DNA of 64,000 nucleotides from Amphibalanus amphitrite (Eukaryota; Arthropoda; Thecostraca; Balanomorpha; Balanidae). The position numbers and the translations under genes were made by a program. Below the pieces are notes generated by a model that saw nothing but the letters and a program-made list of their open reading frames with translations, was not told the origin of the DNA and did no database searches. The stretch is taken from contig NW_024883389.1 in assembly GCF_019059575.1 (NCBI RefSeq), positions 31,387 through 95,386 on the forward strand, given 5' to 3'. Below, piece by piece: positions 9,761 through 22,599 of this stretch; within the stretch, counting starts at the first letter, position 1, and each line of letters opens with the position of its first letter.

Positions 9761-9999
9761 TTATAATGGGATAGACAATGGGAACAATTTTGAGTTATAT
9801 TCTTTTGAATTGGCTTCACATGTGTTTCGACAAAATGCCTTTTTCAAGCCTAACATCCCAAATGACAACAAATGGGCCAGTGTTTTGAATTGTTGTCATT
9901 TGGGATGTCAGGCTTGAAAAGACATTTTGTCGAAACACATGTGCAGCCAATCCAAAAGAATGTAACTCAGAACAATTCCCATTGTCTATCCCATTATAA
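9761..9999. mobile_element. Foldback element with 110-bp arms
   Basis: The left arm 9761-9871 (starting TTATAATGGGATAGACAATG) is the reverse complement of 9890-9999 with only a few mismatches or indels; the spacer is 18 bp. Transcription would give a long hairpin RNA. No coding capacity; superfamily undetermined. Confidence 0.75.
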
Positions 10000-11237
10000 A
10001 AGGTGTAATCATCGAAAGCACGGTGCTAGTTGGGTACTAGTAAGAAAACTCCTTTTTGGAAACATCTTAACCCGCGACCTGGTGGGGGGGGGGCTATTTT
10101 TTGCCCCCCCCCCCTCCAGACTTTTCGATATATCTCCAGAACCGCTGCGCCGATCGTCACCAAACTTTCAGTACCCTCCCGGACATCAATTTTACACATT
10201 CTGACTAAAAAAAATTTCCAAAGGCTATGATAGGTTGGCCGGAAATGACGTCAGAGTGACGTCATGTTCTGCCGTTTTCGACCCAAAAAAGGGTTTCGCG
10301 GGAAGAGCTGTCAGGCCTATAGCTTTGCAAACACAGAAAAATCATAAAAACATAAAAGCTGTAGAATGAACAGGGCTACAAAACTGCTATCTCAGATTTT
10401 TGAAATTGTTGGATTTTGACCCCCAAAAATCAAAAAATATTTTTTTTGGATATAATAATCGAAAAATCCAAAAAAAAAATTGAATTTCGCAAAAACCGGA
10501 ATATATGTGATAGTCCTTACCACCTGCCATCCACATACCAAATTTGAGATTGATACCTCTTTTTTTGGCGAAGTTATAGCGAAAAAACTGTTCAAAATTG
10601 ATGACGTCAAATTTTCAAACTCAATTTTTAGCAATTCTAGACCCCGTAGTGCAAAACAAAGACCACCATTAGACTCCCCGTGACGAGTTGCATCGAATCA
10701 ATACCCATTTTATGCAAATCTATCAACTTTAAAATTTGGCCTTTTTGGCCTGACCTTGACCTGCACCTAAGCCGTACCTGATAGTCTTATAACCAACACC
10801 ATTGAGTTGGAAATGAAAAATTGGCCATAAAACATGCATCACACATCCTTAGTAAAGTTGGGCTCATGTGACCTGACCCGTGACCCTTGGTGACCTGACC
10901 TGTGACCTGACCTGGTATTGTCAGTGACCTCTAATAGCAACATATCTACTAGGCAACTGACGCCCTATCGCTGATTCTCGACAAAATGCGTTTTCCTCGG
11001 TGTTATAGCGCATTCCCTAGAAGACCCGTGAACGGTGAAACATTTCATCTTTGACCTGACCTGTGATGTCATCGGTGACCCCGAGGTCAATGAAATTTGG
11101 TTTCCTTCAACAAATTTGACAGGCCTTTCGAACGCCGTTTGAATTTTGCGGATCCGTCCAGTAGTTTCGGAGATACGAGGGGGGGGGCAAAAAATAGCCC
11201 CCCCCACCAGGTCGCGTTATAAACAGACCCTACCAGG

Positions 11238-12892
11238 GCCCGATTTCACCAAGTGAATATATTCCATTACGGCGGCGTACATATTCACTTTTGGCATATT
11301 ATGACATATTCAGTTTCACTAAACTCCGTACAGGGATACTTATTCAAGACAAAGACAAAGTATGACTGCATAAGTCCGTTGTTTTTTGGCATGCTATTAC
11401 ATTTGAGGTACTTCTGGTACGCCGATCTGCTTTTTCAACAGCTGTTTGCCGAGTTTGCTGGCATTGAAAGTATGCTACTTTTTGTGGCATACTTTGAGAA
11501 ACAGCTTGGCATACATCAATTTTTTTGTATGATAATGTTACAAATTTAATGACTTCGTCGATGCAACGTATGATAAAAACATGCCACAGGCTACGCAAAA
11601 AGTTTTTGATGTCATAATGGTTATTTCTTGCTGGATATATAGGGTATCGTGTGTCAGGGCTTATATTGAAATTAAACCCCAGAACAGCTATTTTTATAAG
11701 GCTTATCTCATCGTGGCATCACTGCGATTAAAATCACCCCATCATGCAGAAACACAAAAGGGAATTCCTTTTTTCATTCGCATTCCCGATTACATTGAGT
11801 TTTCCACTTTAAAAAACGACAGTTCACATTGTATTTTGATAACACAAAAGGCCAAAAGCGTTACAAATCTATCTCACCGTGATTATTACACCGTGCTCTT
11901 TATACAGCGTTTTACCGAAGAGGAAGTAAATAACTGGCGAGGGCGAGAGGAAGGACTGAAGTCCAGTCCACCAACGCCTTGTTGACATGCCCAGCATGTT
12001 GCATCACAAGTCACAACGCATTCGTTTACATTCGTTTTCATCGCCCACTTTTGCTATTTCTTTGCAGTACCCATATGCTGTCCAATGTCCATATTTTTGT
12101 GTGTGTGTTGTGGCCAAATGATTCAATTTATCACCGGCTTCCCGCTTCCGTTCAGGTTCAGTCTGCCGAATGATTCCGAAATATTCTCCATATTTGAAGT
12201 CGTCGGTAGACCCTTCGATTATTTAAAAACTTGATTCAAGTAATATTTCAGATAACTTGTCGGCTAGTCGGCCGTGCTCCTTGCTATCGTCAGTGATGGG
12301 TAGTTAGATAGGTATAAGATAGGTGCCTCAAGTAATGCCATTTCTTGTTCGACTTTATTTATATTTGCTTTGAACCACTCCAGAATTGCGTAGAAGATGT
12401 GAACAAATATTGAAGCAATATCTAATGAGAAGTAACTTGGAAGAAAAAATTAATATCAATTCAAAATCCAATAAAACCCACACACGCCAGTAACGTCAAC
12501 TGTGCTGCGCGGCTTGCTGCCGATTGTTTACATTTTTGGCTTTGGAATGTCATGCTCCCAGCAAAAATCAAGAGCATTATTAGCAATATTTGTTTAGGTA
12601 CTTCCTCTTGTATGATCAGCAAATTTAATTCTTATTAGCGTAGCTAGAAATTTTTTCCATAATATTGTATATCTGAGCATTTAAGCTCGTCGACTTTAAA
12701 TACGGAAAAATATAGTGACTGCATGTCCCCGACAAGAAAAGATATATGCATGCGCGCCGGTGGCTCCCAAAGTACGTAAAGCGGGCGTATTGAATATATT
12801 CCTGTGGCGAAACCGAATAGTATTATCGTCGTACTTTGTCGGTGTACTTTTCCAAAGTACACCAAGAATATATTCACTTGGTGAAATCGGGC
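11238..12892. mobile_element. 1.65 kb DNA element with 27-bp perfect terminal inverted repeats, nested in a family C element
   Basis: Begins GCCCGATTTCACCAAGTG and ends with the exact reverse complement; the match continues for 27 bp into AATATATTC. CCAGG at 11233-11237 and 12893-12897 is the target duplication (six bases if CCAGGG is counted). The undisrupted target is visible in the related copy at 46046-46058, which confirms the junctions. The interior is AT-rich. Superfamily is undetermined, since a 5-6 bp duplication with GCCCGATTT ends does not point to one I can name. Confidence 0.85.
11581..11985 (+). CDS. Unrecognised open reading frame inside the nested element
   Basis: 134 codons within the 1.65 kb TIR element. 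The product has mixed, non-repetitive composition (for example KSVTNLSHRDYYTVLFIQRF) but no motif I recognise and no DDE-type signature. It could be a fragment of an element-encoded protein or chance. No poly(A) or splice evidence was found. Confidence 0.2.
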   Translation: MPQATQKVFDVIMVISCWIYRVSCVRAYIEIKPQNSYFYKAYLIVASLRLKSPHHAETQKGIPFFIRIPDYIEFSTLKNDSSHCILITQKAKSVTNLSHRDYYTVLFIQRFTEEEVNNWRGREEGLKSSPPTPC

Positions 12893-13059
12893 CCAGGGCG
12901 CGGGTAAGACTACGCACACCTGAGTGTTGCAAATGCTTTGCTACCATCCCTCAGGGGTTTCAAGACAGTACAGTCACAGTTCTCCCTGAGCACTTAGCCA
13001 GTCTCAACAATGCAGCCCTGCAATGATCGGTTACTGACATCGTGACAGCCAGTTGCGCT

Positions 13060-13205
13060 GCAAAGCCGGGTCGGAGACCCGGTAACCCGCCGACCGGAGA
13101 CCCGGTAACCCGCGGGTCGGAGCCGCCGTAACCCGCCGGCCGGAGCCGCGGTAACCCGCCGGCCGGAGACCCGGTAACCCGGGCCGGAGCCGCCGTAACC
13201 CTATT
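13060..13205. repeat. GC-rich minisatellite with GGTAACCCG units
   Basis: About six irregular 18-24 bp units combining CCGGAGACCCGGTAACCCG and CGGAGCCGCGGTAACCCG. Confidence 0.75.
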
Positions 13206-13662
13206 GGGTAACGCCACTGCAACTCTGCCGGGCTGCGGGCCGCGCTCACAGCTGTGACCCGGCGCGGCGCGAGACGCGCCCCCGGCGACCTCAGCTCACC
13301 CTCGGTGACCTCAGCTCACCCCGGGGCGACTGCAACCGCCCCGGCGCGCCGGCAAGGTCGACATTGCCTCGTTAGATCGGCGGCGAATGGCCCGTATCGG
13401 CGGGCGCCGCGCGCTGTTGGCAGTTGTTTTTAGGGCCCGTCGGTCAGAGGTGGGTGGGATCTGCAGCCCGCGGCGCGGCGCTGTGGGAGCAGCTCCGTAC
13501 AGACGCCGCGGCTGCACTCGGCACTGTCGTGCGAGCCGTGTTTCTCAATGGGAGCCGCTCCTCGCGTGGAGGGGGGGGGGGGGGCTAAATAGACGCAGTC
13601 GGTGGGAATATGGAAACACACCACACGCAATGAACGGTAGGCGCCCCGGTACGACGTCTGCC
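13206..13662. other. GC-rich sequence, nothing recognised
   Basis: Includes a short CCTCAGCTCACCC duplication (13289-13322) and a G16 run at 13570-13585. The open frames here are low-complexity and unsupported. Confidence 0.35.
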
Positions 13663-13843
13663 CGGCCGGGTACGGACGGATGGCTCCGGTGACCAACGGC
13701 AGCACACAGGCTGCCGACGTGTGTTGCCGTTGGTCACCGGAGCCGTCTGTCCGTACCCGGCCGCAGTGGTCGCCGGAGCTAACGTCGGGATAAGACCCAC
13801 CTCTCCCTGACCGTCAGGGAGAGATGGGTCTTATCCCGACGTG
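13663..13843. repeat. Two consecutive long hairpins
   Basis: Hairpin 1: a ~42-bp arm ending CAACGGCAGCACAC pairs with GTGTGTTGCCGTTG and onward to 13762, with an 11-bp loop. Hairpin 2: ACGTCGGGATAAGACCCA at about 13783 pairs with TGGGTCTTATCCCGACGT ending 13842, with almost no loop. Both arms are nearly exact; this may be two foldback elements side by side. Confidence 0.75.
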
Positions 13844-13949
13844 ACCTGACCTCAGATCAGCGGTGTGGAGACGGAGCGGCATTGAACACTGCGGGGTAGA
13901 GTCAGACGGCGACGGACTACACATGTTTTTAAAATTTAAATTTAGATAG

Positions 13950-14262
13950 AAATAGGATGTTTGAACGAACGGATTGACAGAGCCGGAGCCCACGCTAAGC
14001 AGAGCTTGTTGCGCAGATCCAACCCCTACCGCCCGATCGTGCAATTCCGGGTAACGGGAGAATTTAGATGGCCAGAGTTTAACGTGCCCTTCAAAGCCGG
14101 ACACGGTTGTCCAACTCAACTGACTTCAACTGGCTGCGGCTGCTCCCACCAACCGCAGACCATCCCCGTCAGGAGTCTCAAATAGCGCGCGTAGGAGCGA
14201 CTCGAACCCGGGCTCTCACCACCGGAAGTCCAATGCTATACCAACTGAGATATGGGACAGAC
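13950..14262 (-). mobile_element. tRNA-derived SINE-like element
   Basis: On the minus strand from about 14258, ATATCTCAGTTGGTATAGCA resembles a tRNA D-arm/box A. About 30 nt later CCCGGGTTCGAGTCG matches the pol III box B consensus GGTTCGANTCC at 10 of 11 positions. The region between resembles an Arg-type anticodon arm (TTGGACTTCCGG), but stems do not pair well, so it is not a functional tRNA. Downstream sequence with GGGCACGTTAAA is reminiscent of SINE bodies. The 3' end is not defined. Confidence 0.4.
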
Positions 14263-14454
14263 AGGGAGATGGATAGAAGTAGAACCCAGGTCCTATTTCA
14301 CCGACGCTGCCAGCGCATTTCGCGAGCTGACGCCATACTTTGCGCCTTTGCGGTAATGCTGAAGATACAAGTTTTTTTATGTCTCCATTGAAACCCAATT
14401 TGACAGGTGCGTTGGCAGCGAGCGTGAAAGAGGGTCGGGAGCCCGAGCACTGCC

Positions 14455-14730
14455 GTGACGTCACTGGTGGGTCTGCAGTGTGACGTCACCGTCACGCCGT
14501 CCGTGACGGCGGAGTGTGAGGCTGCAGTGTGACGTCACCGTCACGCCGTCCGTGACGGCGGAGTGTGAGGCTGCAGTGTGACGTCACCGTCACGCCGTCA
14601 GTCGGCCGTGACGGCGGAGTGTGAGGCTGCAGTGTGACGTCACCGTCACGCCGTCCGTGACGGCGGAGTGTGAGGCTGCAGTGTGACGTCACCGTCACGC
14701 CGTCCGTGACGGCGGAGTGTGAGGCTGCTG
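14455..14730. repeat. 49-bp tandem array, five units, each with TGACGTCA
   Basis: Each unit carries CTGCAGTGTGACGTCACC, then GTCACGCCGTCCGTGACGGC (an internal hairpin), then GGAGTGTGAGG. One unit has a short insertion (CAGTCGG). TGACGTCA is the CREB/ATF site; here it is repeated at regular spacing. Confidence 0.85.
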
Positions 14731-15079
14731 TTTGTACCGTGACGGTCACACGGCTGACCCATTGTCCTCCCTCGACCCCCGGCTCCGGACTGGAACTTAG
14801 TTACGTACACGGAGGTACGTTACACGGAGGTTAGTTACATACCTACACGGAGGAGAGAATATGGGGTGCTCTCGGACGGCGATCCTCTCTCTGAAACACC
14901 GCACAGTGCACATGCTGACTTGGCTGGGGCCCGACTGCTTTATTCCACCACCAGGGGCAGCGGGACAGCGCTCATTTCGCCCCCAGGGCAAGGTCAGGCC
15001 AGACTGCGGACAACGGTCACCAATAACGGAACGGCTGACCCAGCAACCGACAATAACAGAACGCTTCAGAATAATACAG
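14731..15079. other. Unique sequence, nothing recognised
   Basis: Contains three TACGTTACACGGAGG-like short repeats at 14805-14850, otherwise featureless. Confidence 0.35.
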
Positions 15080-15990
15080 CGAGGACAGCGAGAGGAAGGG
15101 GGCAGGAGTAGAGCAGCGCGAGGAAGGGGGCAGGAGTAGAGCAGCGAGAGGAAGGGGGCAGGAGTAGGGCAGGGAGAGGAAGGGGGGCAGGAGTAGAGCA
15201 GCGAGAGGAAGGGGGCAGGAGTAGAGCAGCGAGAGGAAGGGGGCAGGAGTAGGGCAGGGAGAGGAAGGGGGGCAGGAGTAGAGCAGCGAGAGGAAGGGGG
15301 CAGGAGTAGAGCAGCGAGAGGAAGGGGGCAGGAGTAGAGTAGCGAGAGGAAGGGGGCAGGAGTAGAGCAGCGAGAGGAAGGGGGCAGGAGTAGAGCAGCG
15401 AGAGGAAGGGGGCAGGAGTAGAGTAGCGAGAGGAAGGGGGCAGGAGTAGAGCAGCGAGAGGAAGGAGGCAGGAGTAGAGCAGCGAGAGGAAGGGGGCAGG
15501 AGTAGAGTAGCGAGAGGAAGGGGGCAGGAGTAGAGCAGCGAGAGGAAGGGGGCAGGAGTAGAGCAGCGAGAGGAAGGGGGCAGGAGTAGAGTAGCGAGAG
15601 GAAGGGGGCAGGAGTAGAGCAGCGAGAGGAAGGGGGCAGGAGTAGAGCAGCGAGAGGAAGGGGGCAGGAGTAGAGCAGCGAGAGGAAGGGGGCAGGAGTA
15701 GGGCAGGGAGAGGAAGGGGGGCAGGAGTAGAGCAGCGAGAGGAAGGGGGCAGGAGTAGAGTAGCGAGAGGAAGGGGGCAGGAGTAGGGCAGGGAGAGGAA
15801 GGATGCAGGTGTAGAGCAGGGAGAGGAAGGGGGCAGGAGTAGAGTAGCGAGAGGAAGGGGGCAGGAGTAGGGCAGCGAGAGGAAGGGGGCAGGAGTAGAG
15901 CAGCGAGAGGAAGGGGGCAGGAGTAGGGCAGCGAGAGGAAGGGTGCAGGAGTAGAGCAGCGAGAGGAAGGGGGCAGGAGTAGGACAGGGA
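15080..15990. repeat. 28-bp purine-rich minisatellite, about 32 copies
   Basis: Unit reads GCAGCGAGAGGAAGGGGGCA then GGAGTAGA. Variants GTAGCG and GGCAGGGAG recur. The plus strand is almost pure purine with a G5 run in every unit, so it could form triplex or G-rich structures. The open frames on the minus strand (Leu/Pro/Ser-rich) are period artefacts. Confidence 0.95.
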
Positions 15991-16728
15991 TATTGTCGCT
16001 GCATAATTGTTAGATATATTTCCGAACACATCCCGGCACAACTGTGCCAAATGCCGTTGGTTTTTAAAATTTGGTAGCAATGGCCAAACTTCGAAAAACA
16101 ACTAATTCAAAAAAGTTTTCGCAAAATTCAGTCCATCGTATATTGATGTTAACAGGTAATGACTCGTAACTACCCCTCCCTAGTCCCTCTTAAAAATAGA
16201 CTTGGCAAATGCCAAAATGCCAATGTGAAAATACAAAATGCCAAAATAACAAAATGCCAAAATAACAATGTACATTAGTTTATAGGTACAAAGTGCTGGA
16301 AATGTGTAAATTACGTCAGTGAACGGTATGGCAATCGAAAAACATCGGCTGCTTAGCTATAAGGGCGTTAGTTGCTAAGGTGCCACAACAATTTTTTCCA
16401 GTGCTGCGGGGAATGGTACAGGGAGACGAGCATTCAACATTTGCTCGGAAAACCGTTGATGGTGCTTATCTGAGCATTGGGTGTATCGTAGTCGTCGGCA
16501 CATCAAACATATGAGACACCGACATTTGTGCACTCGTCAGAAATCAAAGGACGCAAAATTGACGCGGCCTTAACTTGTAAGTTAGGCTTTGTATCTATGG
16601 CCAATGACCGCTTTAAATGTCCACTAATTTCCATCGAACCTAGCGGCATTGCGCGGTGAAACCCCCGCAGTCCGCGGTTTGAGGCGATTGACAAACACTG
16701 GCGCCTCCGCCCGCACACCGCTGCCAGT
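15991..16728. other. AT-leaning unique sequence, nothing recognised
   Basis: A few AAAATGCCAAAATAACA short repeats at 16208-16270; no gene, RNA or element ends seen. Confidence 0.35.
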
Positions 16729-18045
16729 GTAAGTGGGGGCCGTCCCCGATATATCTACACACCGCTGCCAGTATAAGTGGGGGCCGTCCCCGATATCGAC
16801 ACACCGCTGTCAGTATAAGTGGGGGCCGTCCCCGATATCGACACACCGCTGCCAGTGTAAGTGGGGGCCGTCCCCGATATCGACACACCGCTGCCAGTGT
16901 AAGTGGGGGCCGTCCCCGATATCGACAGATCTCTGTCAGTGTAAATGGGGACCGTCCCCGATATCGACAGATCTCTGTCAGTGTAAATGGGGACCGTCCC
17001 CGATATCGACACACCGCTGCCAGTGTAAGTGGGGGCCGTCCCCGATATCGACAGATCTCTGTCAGTGTAAGTGGGGACCGTCCCCGATATCGACACACCG
17101 CTGCCAGTGTAAGTGGGGGCCGTCCCCGATATCGACACACCGCTGTCAGTGTAAGTGGGGGCCGTCCCCGATATCGACACACCGCTGTCAGTGTAAGGGA
17201 GGGCGGTCCCCGATATCGACACACCGCTGTCAGTGTAAGTGGGGGCCGTCCCCGATATCGACACACCGCTGCCAGTGTATGTAAGTGGGGGCCGTCTCCG
17301 ATATATCGATACACCGCTGCCAGTGTATGTAAGTGGGGGCCGTCCCCGATATCGACAGATCTCTGTCAGTGTAAGTGGGGACCGTCCCCGATATCGACAC
17401 ACCGCTGCCAGTGTAAGTGGGGGCCGTCCCCGATATCGACACACCGCTGTCAGTGTAAGTGGGGGCCGTCCCCGATATCGACACACCGCTGTCAGTGTAA
17501 GGGAGGGCGGTCCCCGATATCGACACACCGCTGCCAGTGTAAGTGGGGGCCGTCCCCGATATCGACACACCGCTGCCAGTGTAAGTGGGGGCCGTCCCCG
17601 ATATCGACAGATCTCTGTCAGTGTAAATGGGGACCGTCCCCGATATCGACAGATCTCTGTCAGTGTAAATGGGGACCGTCCCCGATATCGACACACCGCT
17701 GCCAGTGTAAGTGGGGACCGTCCCCGATATCGACAGATCTCTGTCAGTGTAAATGGGGACCGTCCCCGATATCGACACACCGCTGCCAGTGTAAGTGGGG
17801 GCCGTCCCCGATATCGACAGACCGCTGCCAGTGTAAGTGGGGGCCGTCCCCGATATCGACAGACCGCTGTCAGTATAAGTGGGGGCCGTCCCCGATATCG
17901 ACAGATCTCTGTCAGTGTAAATGGGGACCGTCCCCGATATCGACACACCGCTGTCAGTATAAGTGGGGGCCGTCCCCGATATATCGACACACCGCTGCCA
18001 GTGTAAGTGGGGGCCGTCCCCGATATATCGACAGACCGCTGCCGA
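16729..18045. repeat. 42-bp satellite with two interspersed unit types, about 31 copies
   Basis: Core GCCGTCCCCGATATCGACA is constant. Type 1 continues CACCGCTGCCAGTGTAAGTG; type 2 continues GATCTCTGTCAGTGTAAATG. The types are interspersed in short runs. Each unit contains a GGGGGCCGTCCCC hairpin and a CGATATCG palindrome. The period is 14 codons, hence long open frames on both strands without coding evidence. Confidence 0.95.
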
Positions 18046-18394
18046 TGCCAGCGCGGTCGCGACCCTTCACACCCCGGCGCATTAATTAATGGATAATCTG
18101 AATTTCAGCCGGCCGATGGGACAGCGTTTCGTCATTGTATGTACCGTCTGCGCTTTCGCGGAGAGTCGTGCCGTCGTGCGTGTTCGGGGAGCCTCCGACA
18201 CCGGTTATAATGTAAATGGCATTCAGTCAATCAGAGGGGGCGGGCCAAATGACGTCACAGCCGTGCCCAGGGCGGAACAGCCGGTACGAGGCGGGGGACG
18301 CAGACGAACCAGGGCCCAATCTTACCAACTGGCGTGAATGCGCATTCACAGCATTTGGTAAGATTCATGAGTACCTATTCAATATTCCGTTCAT
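18046..18394. other. Unique sequence with a short imperfect inverted repeat
   Basis: AATCTTACCAA at 18319 and TTGGTAAGATT at 18355 form a small inverted pair around GTGAATGCGCATTCAC. No gene recognised. Confidence 0.4.
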
Positions 18395-18442
18395 CCAATC
18401 ATTCATTCATTCATTATTCATTCATTCATTATCTATTCAGGC
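18395..18442. repeat. (ATTC)n microsatellite
   Basis: About nine ATTC units. The same motif ends the LINE fragment at 36814-36834, so this might be another 3' tail, but no LINE sequence was recognised upstream. Confidence 0.7.
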
Positions 18443-18589
18443 AGCAATAATAATCATTCTCGCCATTAGACACATTCGGAGATATTGGCTGGACATAAAC
18501 AAAAATAACACATTGCAGATTATTGCCGGTTATTCCGGCCAGTGCTGCCAAATCCTATTCACGGCATTGCGATAAGAAGTAAGATTGAG

Positions 18590-18720
18590 CCCTGGCGCCG
18601 ACCGACCCCCCGCCGTGGGGGGGGGGAGGACTGGAGACACAGCGCCTGACAGCGACCCGCCGTGGGGAGGGTCGCTCAGGCAGCGACCCTCCGTGGCAGG
18701 CAGCACCCGCCGTGTACCAG
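18590..18720. repeat. GC-rich segment with repeated CCCGCCGTGGGG / GCGACCC
   Basis: CCGCCGTGGGG and AGCGACCC recur three times and partly pair with each other; a G10 run is at 18617-18626. Confidence 0.45.
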
Positions 18721-19454
18721 AATATAGCTCGGCAACGGGAGACAGTCCGCTTTTTCAGATTGGTAGTTGAGCTCAAATATAGAAAACAGTACAAATTATA
18801 TCAATTTAAAAGACGTTTAAAAATCGAACAAAATATGAAATATAAATTGACGCTTCAGACTCTTACCTTAGTTTCATGAAAATCAATAAAATCAATCGAC
18901 AAGGCGTGTCCTAAAGAATTATTATAATCAAAACAACACTTAGGGTGCTAATTAAAAATTGAAACAATTGGGAAACTGATCCTTGGAGCGTCTGTAATGT
19001 ATTAGCTTAGAGACCGCGACGCCTGTGAGTGTCATGCCCACAATCACCAAAGGTTTCAGAGGGGCCGCATTTAGTGTTGTGTAATGTGGAGCAATTGCTC
19101 TGCGACCGTTTGTAAACGTTATCAGCTGCTCTGCGACTGTTTGTAAGCGTTATCAACAGGCTGCGACCGTTTGCAAGCGATATCGGTAGTAAATGTCGTT
19201 GATAGGGTACGACATGTCTGCAGATGATTACATTTAGTGGTTGAATAGCACTTTTAAATATTGTCGATAATTTTCGGTTAAATCAGCACCTGTGCACCGG
19301 GCGCGGGCAAGGTCGGGTGGTGGGTACTTTGTATAATTCGCAACAAGCACCGCATAGTGTGGCAACCGGGTCCAAAGCCACCCATTCATACATACATAAG
19401 GACAACATTTCTGGAAAAAAATGACGCAAGAAGTAAGAACAAAGATGTTCCTTT
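18721..19454. other. AT-rich unique sequence with a small tandem repeat
   Basis: Three ~40-bp units containing CTGCGACCGTTTGTAAACG lie at 19095-19185. No gene recognised. Confidence 0.45.
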
Positions 19455-20405
19455 TTAACCCGCGCCGGGCCGGTGCTCTGAGATTCCGCCCCGGGCCGGG
19501 GGGGGGGGTGTCTGAACACCCCCTTCTAACTCGGCTCCTGCGCCACGTAGCGACACGCGGTAAGCGGCAATCGAAAGAACGTCCAAAATAAGGACGAAAA
19601 CACTTCGGTCATTTTTGGGTCAGGTCAAAGGTCAGGTCATCAGAGGTCACCAAAGGTAAAATGTTAATTATTTCAACATTTTGGAAACTGCCAACGGCTA
19701 TCTCAGGAACCGATAGAGCTAGAGCGCCGCAGAAAAGCGCATTCGATGGCCTTTTTACATACTTTCTGAGTAATGTTCTCAGATTTGACCTCAGGTCAAC
19801 GGTTTAGCCTCCAGAGGGCAAAAACTCCAAAAATAGCAGATTTTACGAAAAACGTTTTTTCGGCAATAACTTTTGACTCAAAAGAGCCATGACATTACTT
19901 TTGCCACCATCGTGTTCCTCTCGTCGAGACGCGTCGAATGAACTATAATTTGACCCTGAAGAGTCAACTTGAAAATTTGACCTCAGGTCAAGGTCTTGAA
20001 CTGACCGGAAAAGGTCATGTTGCATATCAGTCGATCCGCAACGTCGAGCCGAACACATCTAAGGCGTTATCAGCGCTCTAGCACGCATCTATCCGAAGTT
20101 ATTAGCGAAAAACTGTTAGATTTTGTTCGTGACCTGAGTCCTGAGATGACCTTGGGGACATAACGATGTAGCTATATCGGTGTAGCTATAACGAGCATTC
20201 TTATTTTTTCTGGGGTGAGGTCACTTGGCGTGACCTGGTGACCTGACCTAAGGCGACCTGGGTCTGAAATTTTCACAACATGTGCGGAAAAGATGCACAA
20301 ACAGGTGTGCCAAAAACCGCGGCGCTCCGCGCCGCCATTTTTGAGATATCTGCGAAAAACCGCAAGGGGGGGGTGTTCAAACACCCCCGTCCCGGCGCGG
20401 GTTAA
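19455..20405. mobile_element. TTAA-flanked element, family D copy 1
   Basis: TTAA (19455-19458) then CCCGCGCCGGG; the other end reads CCCGGCGCGGG then TTAA (20402-20405). The left hairpin at 19499-19525 has the loop TGTCTGAACA and the right at 20366-20388 the loop TGTTCAAACA. Contains dense AGGTCA/TGACCT. Relative to 39111-40269 it lacks about 200 bp internally, so length variants arise by internal deletion. Confidence 0.8.
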
Positions 20406-20439
20406 GTTATTTATATAATGAACCGCATCGGTTACCAGT

Positions 20440-20765
20440 TTTCCTCAGTGAGGCTTATTATTCCCTTACTCCGCCAGTGAGTCCAGTTACCCCCTATCCC
20501 CCCAGTGAGTCCAGTTATCCCCCTATTCCCCCAGTGAGTCCAGTTATCCCCCTATCCCCCCAGTGAGTCCAGTTATCCCCCTATTCCCCCAGTGAGTCCA
20601 GTTATCCCCTTATTCCCCCAGTGAGTCCAGTTATCCCCCTATTCCCCCAGTGAGTTCAGTTATCCCCCTATTCCCCCAGTGAGTCCAGTTATCCCCCTAT
20701 TCCCCCAGTGAGTCCAGTTATTCCCCTATTCCCCCAGTGAGTTCAGTTATCCCCCGATTCCCCTG
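20440..20765. repeat. 29-bp minisatellite, about ten copies
   Basis: Unit: CCCCCAGTGAGTCCAGTTAT then CCCCCTATT; C-rich plus strand. Confidence 0.9.
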
Positions 20766-20814
20766 GAGACGTCACTCACCGATCGGTAGCCTCTGGCTGA
20801 GACGGCGGTTACCG

Positions 20815-22552
<1,738 letters not shown>

Positions 22553-22599
22553 CAGTCACACAAAGAGACGGCCAACTGTCTGCGGACTGACAGAGATAC

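Larger units (their letters stand above)
10067..12907. mobile_element. TTAA-flanked element, family C copy 1, split by a nested insertion
   Basis: Starts TTAA (10067-10070) then CCCGCGACCTGGTGGGGG. The body to 11237 aligns with 44867-46052. The remaining right terminus CCAGGGCGCGGG resumes at 12893 and ends GTAA at 12907, a damaged TTAA. Hairpins at 10082-10113 and 11178-11207 share the loop CTATTTTTTG / CAAAAAATAG. Interior carries TGACGTCA twice near 10243 and tandem GGTCA pentamers. The nested element 11238-12892 is annotated separately. Confidence 0.75.

Noticed and set aside
14180-14260. Functional tRNA-Arg-like gene (minus)
   Set aside because: Box A and B match, but anticodon, T and acceptor stems do not pair; treated as SINE.
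14797-16101. 434-codon Leu/Pro/Ser open frame (minus)
   Set aside because: Translation of the 28-bp purine-rich minisatellite; no start context, domain or splice support.
16755-17990. 411-codon open frame and CRISPR-like regularity
   Set aside because: A 42-bp satellite. Adjacent units lack unique spacers, so it is not a CRISPR array, and the frame follows from the 14-codon period.
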